A DNA stretch of 26,006 nucleotides from positions 1-26,006 of the forward strand of contig DXCD01000178.1 in assembly GCA_019116185.1 (NCBI GenBank). The letters run 5' to 3'. Both the position numbers and the translations under genes were made by a program. Positions 20,131 to 26,006 of this stretch are shown one piece after another. Position 1 is the first letter of the stretch; each line of letters opens with the position of its first letter. Source of the DNA: Candidatus Mediterraneibacter stercorigallinarum. GTDB lineage: Bacteria; Bacillota; Clostridia; Lachnospirales; Lachnospiraceae. The notes below the pieces were generated by a model. That model saw only the letters and a list, made by a program, of their open reading frames with translations, searched no databases and had not been told where the DNA came from.

Positions 20131-22451
20131 TGGCAGCAGAAAAGAATAGACCGGCGCGTACAGTCGTCCGGGGAAAACTCCGTATTGTCAATCAGCCGGT
20201 ATCAAAAGTAGACGCGCATGCGCTTGTGACTGGAAAAGCTGTTTATACAAATGATCTCGCCCCTGCGGACTGCCTGGTCGTCAAAGTTCTCAGGAGTCCC
20301 TACGCCCATGCCCTGATCAAGGATATTAATACCGCAAGAGCGGAAGCGGTTCCCGGTATCGAGTGTATCCTTACTTATAAAGACTGTCCGGACAAGCGTT
20401 TTACAATGGCAGGACAGACCTATCCGGAGCCCAGCCCGTACGACAGGCTGATCCTTGATCAGAGAGTACGCTTTGTGGGAGACGCGGCGGCGATCATTGC
20501 CGGGACTTCAGAAGAAGCAGTGAAAAAGGCAATGAAGCTTATCAAGATAAAATATGAGGTTTTGGAGCCGGTGCTTGATTTCCGCACGGCAAAAGATAAT
20601 CCGATCCTTGTCCATCCGGAGGAAAACTGGAAAAGCCTCTGTCCGGTGGGCGCGGATAATAGGAGAAACCTGTGCGCCCATGAGGTCAGCGAGAGCGGGG
20701 ATATTGAGGATGTATTAGCCTCCTGCGACTATGTGATCGACAGGGTATATCATACAAAGGCAAACCAGCAGGCGATGATGGAGACCTTCCGTACCTACAC
20801 TTACCTGGATACTTATGGCAGATTGAATGTGGTGTCATCCACTCAGGTCCCGTTCCATATCCGTCGTATCCTCGCAAATGCCCTTGATATTCCGAAATAT
20901 AAAGTTCGTGTGGTCAAACCGAGGATCGGGGGCGGTTTCGGAGCAAAGCAGACTTCCGTATCAGAGGTTTATCCGGCGATCGTGACCTGGAAGACAGGGA
21001 AACCGGCGAAGATCATTTATACAAGAGAAGAGTCTCTGATCGCATCCTCTCCGCGCCACGAGATGGAGATGCATGTCCGCCTCGGGGCTGACAAAGAAGG
21101 CAATATCAGAGGAATCGATCTGTATACGTTGTCTAATACGGGAGCGTTCGGTGAACACGGACCTACGACTGTTGGTCTCTCCGGGCATAAATCTATCCCG
21201 CTCTACGGGAAAGCAGAAGCATTTCGCTTCACTTATGATGTGGTGTACACAAATGTGATGTCCGCAGGGGCATACCGCGGTTATGGAGCTACTCAGGGAA
21301 TATTTGCGGTAGAATCTGCCGTAAATGAACTTGCACAGGTGCTGGGTATGGATCCTACCATACTGCGTGAGAAGAATATGGTCCGGGAAGGTCAGGTCAT
21401 GCCCGCATATTACGGGGAGACCGCGCAGAGCTGTGCGCTGGACCGCTGCCTGGAGCGCGCGAAAGAGATGATCGGCTGGGATGAGAAATACCCGTGCCGC
21501 GATATGGGGAACGGCAAAGTCCGGGGAGTCGGCGTTGCGATGGCAATGCAGGGATCAGGTATCTCCGGAGTGGATACAGGCTCTGTTGCCATCAAGGTAA
21601 ATGACGACGGCTTTTACAGCCTGATGATCGGTGCTACAGATATGGGGACCGGCTGTGATACCATCCTTTCGCAGATGGCGGCAGAATGCCTGGACTGTGA
21701 ACTGGAGGATATTATCGTGTCCGGAGTGGATACGGATACATCCCCGTATGACTGCGGATCGTATGCATCCAGCACGACTTACGTGACAGGAATGGCAGTC
21801 GTGAAGACGTGTGAGACGCTCCGCGAGAAAATCTGTGAGCGGGGTGCGGAGTATCTTGGCTGCTCTCCGGCTGATGTTGAATTCGATGGGAAGAAAGTGA
21901 CGAATTTAAAGACAGGGGAGTCCATCTCCAGAAAAGAGATTGGAAACCGGGTAATGTGCAGCAGTAATGAACCGTTGTCTGCGAATGAAGCCTTTTCTTC
22001 ACCTACATCTCCTCCGCCGTTTATGGCAGGCATTGCAGAAGTGGAGATCGATAAGGAAACAGGAGTGGTGGAGATGATCGATTATGCGGCTGTCGTAGAC
22101 TGCGGCACCGTTGTAAATCCGAACCTTGCCCGCGTGCAGACCGAGGGAGGGATCGCCCAGGGAATCGGAATGGCGCTTTACGAGGATATTGTATACAATG
22201 CGAAAGGAAAGAACTACAGCAATTCCTTTATGCAGTATAAGATCCCGAGCCGGCTTGACGTGGGGAATATCCGTGTGGAATTCGAGAGCAGTTATGAGCC
22301 TACCGGACCGTTTGGGGCAAAATCAATCGGAGAGATCGTTATCAATACACCATCGCCGGCAATATCAAACGCGATCCAGAATGCAGTGGGAGTGATCATA
22401 AGAGAACTGCCCATGACAGCAGAAAAAGTATATCGGGGGATGCAGGAATAA
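20130..22451 (+). CDS. Molybdenum hydroxylase, molybdopterin-binding catalytic subunit
   Basis: This 773-aa catalytic subunit hydroxylates a purine, N-heterocycle or aldehyde at a molybdenum-pterin site. Family motifs are RIGGGFGAKQ (265-274), AYRGYG (381-386, Arg383 matching the substrate Arg of bovine xanthine oxidase) and GAKSIGE (729-735, Glu735 being the catalytic base). The position of bovine Glu802 is Gln274, as in some bacterial xanthine dehydrogenases. Xanthine is therefore possible but not proven; nicotinate or related hydroxylases remain alternatives. ATG at 20130 overlaps the previous stop; an upstream in-frame start at 20025 would lie within the iron-sulfur gene. No cofactor-maturation gene is nearby. 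Its stop codon falls on the first bases of the long inverted repeat. Confidence 0.92.
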   Translation: MAAEKNRPARTVVRGKLRIVNQPVSKVDAHALVTGKAVYTNDLAPADCLVVKVLRSPYAHALIKDINTARAEAVPGIECILTYKDCPDKRFTMAGQTYPEPSPYDRLILDQRVRFVGDAAAIIAGTSEEAVKKAMKLIKIKYEVLEPVLDFRTAKDNPILVHPEENWKSLCPVGADNRRNLCAHEVSESGDIEDVLASCDYVIDRVYHTKANQQAMMETFRTYTYLDTYGRLNVVSSTQVPFHIRRILANALDIPKYKVRVVKPRIGGGFGAKQTSVSEVYPAIVTWKTGKPAKIIYTREESLIASSPRHEMEMHVRLGADKEGNIRGIDLYTLSNTGAFGEHGPTTVGLSGHKSIPLYGKAEAFRFTYDVVYTNVMSAGAYRGYGATQGIFAVESAVNELAQVLGMDPTILREKNMVREGQVMPAYYGETAQSCALDRCLERAKEMIGWDEKYPCRDMGNGKVRGVGVAMAMQGSGISGVDTGSVAIKVNDDGFYSLMIGATDMGTGCDTILSQMAAECLDCELEDIIVSGVDTDTSPYDCGSYASSTTYVTGMAVVKTCETLREKICERGAEYLGCSPADVEFDGKKVTNLKTGESISRKEIGNRVMCSSNEPLSANEAFSSPTSPPPFMAGIAEVEIDKETGVVEMIDYAAVVDCGTVVNPNLARVQTEGGIAQGIGMALYEDIVYNAKGKNYSNSFMQYKIPSRLDVGNIRVEFESSYEPTGPFGAKSIGEIVINTPSPAISNAIQNAVGVIIRELPMTAEKVYRGMQE

Positions 22452-22810
22452 ATCTGGATTTATCGGGGAGTCCGAGGATGAGAAAATCGGCCGAAAACAG
22501 TGAAGCAGGGATATCGAAGACGTATTCAGATCGTGTGTACGGCTGGCTTTGGCTCCGCTCCACGAGGCAAGTAAAACTAGAAAATTCGGAACTATGCTAA
22601 GAGCAGAAATTGGCAGAGGGCAACTCGCCTTCGTCTCAGACAATCCCTCTGCCAATTTCAACGCATAGTTCCGAATTTTAAGTTTTACTAAGCCTCATTC
22701 CGAAGTCGCCTCAGTCAGCCGCACACACGATCTGAACGTTTTTTCGAAAAGGCGCTTCGCTGTTTTCTGGTTTACTCAAGGCGGAAGGGCCCCAGAGAAA
22801 TCCAGATTTA
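22449..22810. repeat. Long imperfect inverted-repeat element, about 360 bp
   Basis: The whole gap between the convergent Mo-hydroxylase and htpG genes folds back on itself. Matching blocks, left with right: TAAATCTGGATTT (22449-22461 / 22798-22810); AAAACAG-n-GAAGC (22494-22506 / 22754-22766); a 21-base block TTCAGATCGTGTGT-n-CGGCTG (22525-22545 / 22716-22736, one difference); AGTAAAACT (22570-22578 / 22681-22689); AAAATTCGGAACTATGC (22581-22597 / 22663-22679); GAAATTGGCAGAGGG (22606-22620 / 22645-22659). The loop is 24 bases (22621-22644). The blocks are in strict mirror order with spacers of similar length. No protein-coding region is credible inside. It may be a MITE-like element or a structured RNA; copy number elsewhere is unknown. 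Confidence 0.85.
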
Positions 22811-22836
22811 ACCCACAAATCCGGATTTTTATTTTG
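22798..22836 (+). terminator. Terminator at the right edge of the inverted repeat
   Basis: AAATCCAGATTT (22798-22809) and AAATCCGGATTT (22817-22828) pair with one mismatch around a 7-base loop and run into TTATTTT. It would stop plus-strand transcripts from the hydroxylase operon. It overlaps the htpG stop codon region. In the other direction the pairing is complete with a G-U, but the tail is not U-rich. Confidence 0.6.
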
Positions 22837-24940
22837 TCAGGAGCATCATGATCTCATTGCTTCTCTGTACGAATGCGGTCATCTCCTCCGGGCTCAGCGG
22901 CTTATGCGCCAGCATTGCCAGGTCGTAGAGCTGCTTGCAGATGATCGGAACGTTTTTACTGCGCTTGTGCTCGACAAGGAACTGTACCAGCGGGTGGTTT
23001 GCGTTCAGAACCAGTGTAGCCTGGCTGCCGAACATGGACGGATCCATGCCTCCCATGCCGTACATCTTCATCATTTCAGCCATGCGCCGTTCCTGTTCGG
23101 ACAGAACTGCCATGGAAGCAACCTTATCATCTTTGAGTTTTTCAACTTTTACGTTAAGCTTATCGTTATTCAGCTCTTTGCGGAAAATCTCTACAAGGCT
23201 GTCAGCCGCTTTCTGGAAAGATTCCTTTTCGTCCTCTGCGACTTCGTCCTTCAGAGACTCGTGGACATCAGCGTCGATCCGCAGGAACTGGATGTCTGGA
23301 TGCTTCTGCTCCAGATAGGTCACAAATGCAGAGTCAATATTGTGCGTCAGGATGATCGCATCCTGTCCCTGAGCCTTAAACATATTAATGTACTGGCTCT
23401 GCTGCACTTCGTCCGTCACATAATAGATGCTGGTTTTTTCTTCCTCTTTCTTGTCACCATCGGATTTTTCAGCCTCTGTCTGAGGTTCCTCTGTGCCGGA
23501 GGCTGTTTTTGTGGAATTATCTTCCGTCTGTCCTTCGGATGCAGAATCTTCTGGCACTTCATCTCTGCTCTCTTTGATGATGTCGTCCAGGGTCAGATAT
23601 TTGTGATCCAGGTTCTTATAGATCATGGAATCTTTCATCTTTTCTCCGAACTTTTCATCCTTCAGGCACCCGAATTTGATAAATGGGCTAATGTCATCCC
23701 AGTATTTCTCATAATTCTCGCGGTCTGTCTTGAACATCCCGGTCAGTTTGTCAGCAACCTTCTTAGAAATATAATCAGCTACTTTGTTGACAAATCCATC
23801 GTTCTGAAGAGCGCTTCTGGATACGTTAAGCGGAAGATCAGGGCAGTCAATGACTCCCTTTAATACCATCAGGAATTCCGGGATTACTTCTTTAATATTG
23901 TCCGCGATGAATACCTGGTTATTATACAGCTTGATTGTTCCTTCTATGGACTCATACTCTGTGTTGATCTTCGGGAAATAGAGGATTCCTTTTAGGTTGA
24001 ACGGATAGTCCATGTTCAGGTGGATCCAGAACAAAGGCTCTTTGTAGTCCATAAATACCTTGCGGTAGAAGTCGATATATTCTTCTTTGGTGCACTCGCT
24101 CGGGTTTTTGCCCCACAGCGGATGGATATCGTTGATAGGTACCGGGCGCTTTATGATCTTTACTTTTTTCTTTGGCTCAGCCTTTTCGCCATCTTTCCCG
24201 TCCTCGTCCGCAGAATTGTTATCAGCGGGGGCTTCCTCAATATGCTCGATAACGGTATCCGTGTCGAGCAGGTCTTCCTCGTCGATCGTCTCATATTCGG
24301 GCTCTGCATCAGCTTTGGACAGGAAAATCTCTACCGGCATAAAAGAGCAGTATTTCTCAAGGACTTCTCTTGCGCGGTACTCATTTGCAAAAGCAAGGCT
24401 GTCGTCATTCAGGAACAGGGTGATCTCTGTACCCACAGTCGTCTTGCTGCCGTCCTGCATCTCGTACTCTGTACCGCCCTGGCTGGCCCAGTGTACCGGC
24501 ACTGCTCCCTCCTTATAGGAAAGAGTATCGATCTGTACCTCGTCTGCAACCATAAATGCAGAATAAAATCCAAGACCGAAATGTCCGATCATATCGTCCT
24601 CTGTGGTCTTGTCTTTATATTTTTCGAGGAACTGAGTCGCGCCTGAAAATGCGATCTGTGTGATATATTCCTCAACTTCGTCAGCTGTCATGCCGAGACC
24701 GTTGTCAATAAATTTCATAGTCTTTTCTTTCGGATTGACGATGGCTTCTATCTTCGGCTTATAGCCATCCGGAAGTTCATATTCTCCCATCATATCCAGT
24801 TTTTTCAATTTCGTGATTGCATCGCATCCGTTGGATACCATCTCACGTACAAAGATATCATGATCTGAATATACCCATTTTTTTATGATCGGAAATATAT
24901 TCTCGCTGTCAATAGATAAATTTCCTTTTTTAACTGCCAT
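22829..24940 (-). CDS. htpG: Hsp90-family molecular chaperone
   Basis: This 703-aa cytosolic ATP-dependent chaperone has the GHKL ATPase domain with Glu33 and Asn37 (REMVSNGCDA), DNGLGM (79-84) and the GHFGLGF lid (119-125). The middle domain has the conserved NVSR (Arg375), and the C-terminal dimerisation domain follows. It is longer than a typical HtpG of about 620-630 aa. The extra length is in a charged linker (about 235-260) and a second acidic, Glu/Ser/Thr-rich insertion (about 460-503). The ATG at 24940 has AAGGAG 8 bases upstream; the in-frame GTG at 24949 abuts that site. A CIRCE operator and two candidate promoters lie upstream, so heat induction through HrcA is likely. Confidence 0.96.
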   Translation of the reverse strand: MAVKKGNLSIDSENIFPIIKKWVYSDHDIFVREMVSNGCDAITKLKKLDMMGEYELPDGYKPKIEAIVNPKEKTMKFIDNGLGMTADEVEEYITQIAFSGATQFLEKYKDKTTEDDMIGHFGLGFYSAFMVADEVQIDTLSYKEGAVPVHWASQGGTEYEMQDGSKTTVGTEITLFLNDDSLAFANEYRAREVLEKYCSFMPVEIFLSKADAEPEYETIDEEDLLDTDTVIEHIEEAPADNNSADEDGKDGEKAEPKKKVKIIKRPVPINDIHPLWGKNPSECTKEEYIDFYRKVFMDYKEPLFWIHLNMDYPFNLKGILYFPKINTEYESIEGTIKLYNNQVFIADNIKEVIPEFLMVLKGVIDCPDLPLNVSRSALQNDGFVNKVADYISKKVADKLTGMFKTDRENYEKYWDDISPFIKFGCLKDEKFGEKMKDSMIYKNLDHKYLTLDDIIKESRDEVPEDSASEGQTEDNSTKTASGTEEPQTEAEKSDGDKKEEEKTSIYYVTDEVQQSQYINMFKAQGQDAIILTHNIDSAFVTYLEQKHPDIQFLRIDADVHESLKDEVAEDEKESFQKAADSLVEIFRKELNNDKLNVKVEKLKDDKVASMAVLSEQERRMAEMMKMYGMGGMDPSMFGSQATLVLNANHPLVQFLVEHKRSKNVPIICKQLYDLAMLAHKPLSPEEMTAFVQRSNEIMMLLTK

Positions 24941-25014
24941 ATTGAACACTCCTTTTCAGATTTGTCATGCAGCCCCAGATACTCATTTCAGGGCTGGCTT
25001 TTTACCTAAAAGAC

Positions 25015-25043
25015 ATTCTAGTACAGCAAAATTTAAAAGTCAA
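25015..25043 (-). promoter_or_regulatory. Downstream htpG promoter (P2)
   Basis: On the minus strand TTGACT (25043-25038) and TAGAAT (25020-25015) are 17 bp apart. It lies between CIRCE and the gene. The leader contains an AGCCC/GGGCT inverted repeat (about 24971-24995). Confidence 0.65.
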
Positions 25044-25050
25044 TAGAAAA

Positions 25051-25077
25051 TCAGCACTCTTTTGACGCGAGTGCTAA
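25051..25077. promoter_or_regulatory. CIRCE element (HrcA operator)
   Basis: TCAGCACTC (25051-25059), nine bases, then GAGTGCTAA (25069-25077) matches the CIRCE consensus TTAGCACTC-N9-GAGTGCTAA with one mismatch. It is the binding site of the heat-shock repressor HrcA. It stands between the divergent htpG and SMR genes. Confidence 0.95.
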
Positions 25078-25084
25078 CAATTTG

Positions 25085-25112
25085 ATTTTAATTGATGAAA
25101 TTAGAAAAACAA
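25085..25112 (-). promoter_or_regulatory. Upstream htpG promoter (P1) with CIRCE at +1
   Basis: On the minus strand TTGTTT (25112-25107) and TAAAAT (25090-25085) are 16 bp apart. The predicted start near 25078 puts CIRCE at the first transcribed bases, the classical position for HrcA repression. Confidence 0.5.
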
Positions 25113-25120
25113 TGTATAAT
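25092..25120 (+). promoter_or_regulatory. Sigma-A promoter of the SMR efflux gene
   Basis: TTGATG (25092-25097) and TATAAT (25115-25120) are 17 bp apart. The -10 box touches the -35 region of the opposing htpG P1. CIRCE lies 15 bp upstream of this -35 box. Confidence 0.7.
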
Positions 25121-25180
25121 TTTGTAGGACAGATTAAAAAAAGATTCCGGGAAAAGCCGGGAAAATCAGGAGGATATACT

Positions 25181-25507
25181 ATGCAATATCTGTTACTTGG
25201 AATGGCGATCGTCTTTGAGATAATCGCAACGACTCTGCTGAAGGCGTCTGAAGGATTCACGAAGCTCATTCCCGCCGCGGGCTGTGTTGTTTTTTATGTC
25301 TTATGTTTTTATTCATTTTCCAAAGCGCTGCTTAAGATCAATCTGGGTGTGGCTTATGCCACATGGTGCGCGGGAGGGATCGTTGCCACAACGATTATTT
25401 CTGCCGTCATATTCGGTCAGAAACTGAATACTGTTGGAGTGATTGCAGTCGTGCTGATCGCAGCAGGATGTGTGATACTAAATCTTTACGGGACATCAGG
25501 TCATTAA
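25181..25507 (+). CDS. SMR-family small multidrug efflux protein
   Basis: This 108-aa protein has the four membrane helices of the small multidrug resistance family, which exchange protons for cationic drugs or guanidinium-type compounds as antiparallel dimers. The essential Glu is Glu13 (IVFEIIATTLLK) and the conserved AYATWCAGG motif lies in helix 3. Length equals that of EmrE and QacC. The ATG at 25181 follows CAGGAGG with a 7-base spacer; an upstream in-frame start at 25082 would precede the likely transcription start. It appears as a single gene rather than the two-gene heteromeric SMR type. The next gene starts 68 bases after it with no clear terminator between. Confidence 0.93.
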   Translation: MQYLLLGMAIVFEIIATTLLKASEGFTKLIPAAGCVVFYVLCFYSFSKALLKINLGVAYATWCAGGIVATTIISAVIFGQKLNTVGVIAVVLIAAGCVILNLYGTSGH

Positions 25508-25575
25508 GAAAATCGATCCGGCTGCCGGGAGATGATCTGCAGGAACAAGAGTGATGAGAGAGGGGGACAAGTGTT

Positions 25576-26006
25576 ATGAGTAAGAAGACAAATTCGCAAA
25601 CAGCGTGTTTTGTCCTGCCGGGCGGGTATCAGGAAGAATGCAGGCTTGATATGCAGAAAGACCGCAGGCTTGTGTTCCTTATCAATGGACTGGCGCTTTG
25701 CGTTTTCCTTATCGGGGGGATTATCGGACATCTATTCGTTCCTATTCAGACATTTTACAGTATGTCTGAAGGGATGCTCATGTATTTCGTCCGGCTTGTC
25801 GCTGTGTGCGGAGGAATGGTCTTGTATATTTTCCTTCATGAATTTGTTCATGGAATATTTATTAAGCATTACAGCGGACGGAAAGCTCAGTACGGTTTTA
25901 CGGTGCTGTATGCCTATGCCGGAAGCGAGGCTTATTTTAATAAATACCAGTATTTTGTTATTGCTCTTGCGCCTTTAGCAGTATGGGGGATATTTCTGAC
26001 CGGATT
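25576..26006 (+). CDS. DUF3267-type membrane protein with HExxH motif, 3' end cut by window
   Basis: The first 143 residues are present; the frame is open to the last base. Two or three hydrophobic helices surround HEFVH (residues 88-92, in IFLHEFVHGIF), the zinc-protease-like motif of the DUF3267 family, followed by a third membrane segment (YFVIALAPLAVWGIFL). ATG at 25576 has GAGGGGG about 9 bases upstream. It probably shares a transcript with the SMR gene. It is a distant relative of the protein encoded at 10815-11396, with a longer N-terminus. The function is unknown. Confidence 0.75.
   Translation, partial: MSKKTNSQTACFVLPGGYQEECRLDMQKDRRLVFLINGLALCVFLIGGIIGHLFVPIQTFYSMSEGMLMYFVRLVAVCGGMVLYIFLHEFVHGIFIKHYSGRKAQYGFTVLYAYAGSEAYFNKYQYFVIALAPLAVWGIFLTG

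Noticed and set aside
22365..22661. Open frame of 98 codons inside the long inverted repeat
   Set aside because: It begins in the hydroxylase gene on the other strand and runs into the repeat; no start signal, and low-complexity Ser/Leu-rich translation.
22904..23863. Open frame of 319 codons on the plus strand
   Set aside because: It lies wholly antisense to htpG, which has a complete family-wide set of motifs; there is no ribosome binding site and the translation looks like the mirror of htpG codon use.
1..26006. CRISPR arrays, insertion sequences, prophage or integrase genes
   Set aside because: No regularly spaced direct repeats, transposase, integrase or phage structural motifs were found on either strand; only the inverted-repeat element at 22449-22810 hints at mobility.

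Overview
The window reads as a chromosomal segment of a Gram-positive anaerobe of the Clostridia, most likely Lachnospiraceae. The grounds are strong AGGAGG ribosome binding sites, sigma-A promoters, U-tailed terminators, a lysine riboswitch before dapA, a CIRCE heat-shock operator, and several families common in gut Lachnospiraceae (membrane-anchored XRE regulators, DUF3267 proteins, HTH-Uma2 fusions). The genus cannot be fixed from this sequence. No transposase, phage gene, integrase or CRISPR array was seen.

Layout. (1) 1-3011: an ABC ATPase overlapping a permease with a large C-terminal extracytoplasmic part. (2) 3185-3859: a membrane-anchored protein of unknown function, ending at a terminator shared with the convergent lepB. 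(3) 3920-8024, minus strand: a response regulator, ABC ATPase, ABC-2 permease and histidine kinase in an antibiotic-peptide-detoxification-like arrangement, then lepB. A four-copy direct repeat placed 10 bp before a -10 box lies between the regulator and the ATPase, so the kinase-regulator pair probably switches on the transporter. (4) 8203-10541: an HTH-Uma2 nuclease-fold protein, a 50-aa small ORF with its own promoter, and a lipoprotein nuclease. (5) 10570-10784: a stand-alone tRNA-Trp(CCA) unit with a near-consensus promoter, a palindrome at the start site and its own terminator. (6) 10815-13135: a DUF3267 membrane protein, a sugar/maltose O-acetyltransferase and a DegV lipid-binding protein. 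(7) 13369-17361: a two-gene unit, an XRE DNA-binding domain fused to membrane helices and an extracytoplasmic domain, followed by a membrane protein with two YcxB-like cytoplasmic domains and an RCC1-like extracellular part. (8) 17433-18614, minus strand: dapA under a lysine riboswitch with an attenuator. (9) 18669-22451: a three-subunit molybdenum hydroxylase (FAD, 2Fe-2S, Mo subunits). (10) 22449-22810: an imperfect inverted repeat of about 360 bp between convergent genes. (11) 22829-26006: htpG (minus), a CIRCE operator with divergent promoters, an SMR-type efflux protein and a second DUF3267 protein cut by the window end.

The strongest leads are the long inverted-repeat element, the orphan tRNA-Trp unit with a palindrome at its start site, the membrane-XRE plus YcxB/RCC1 pair, the response-regulator operator, and the CIRCE-controlled htpG/SMR intergenic region. 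All functions come from motif reading; no database search was run.
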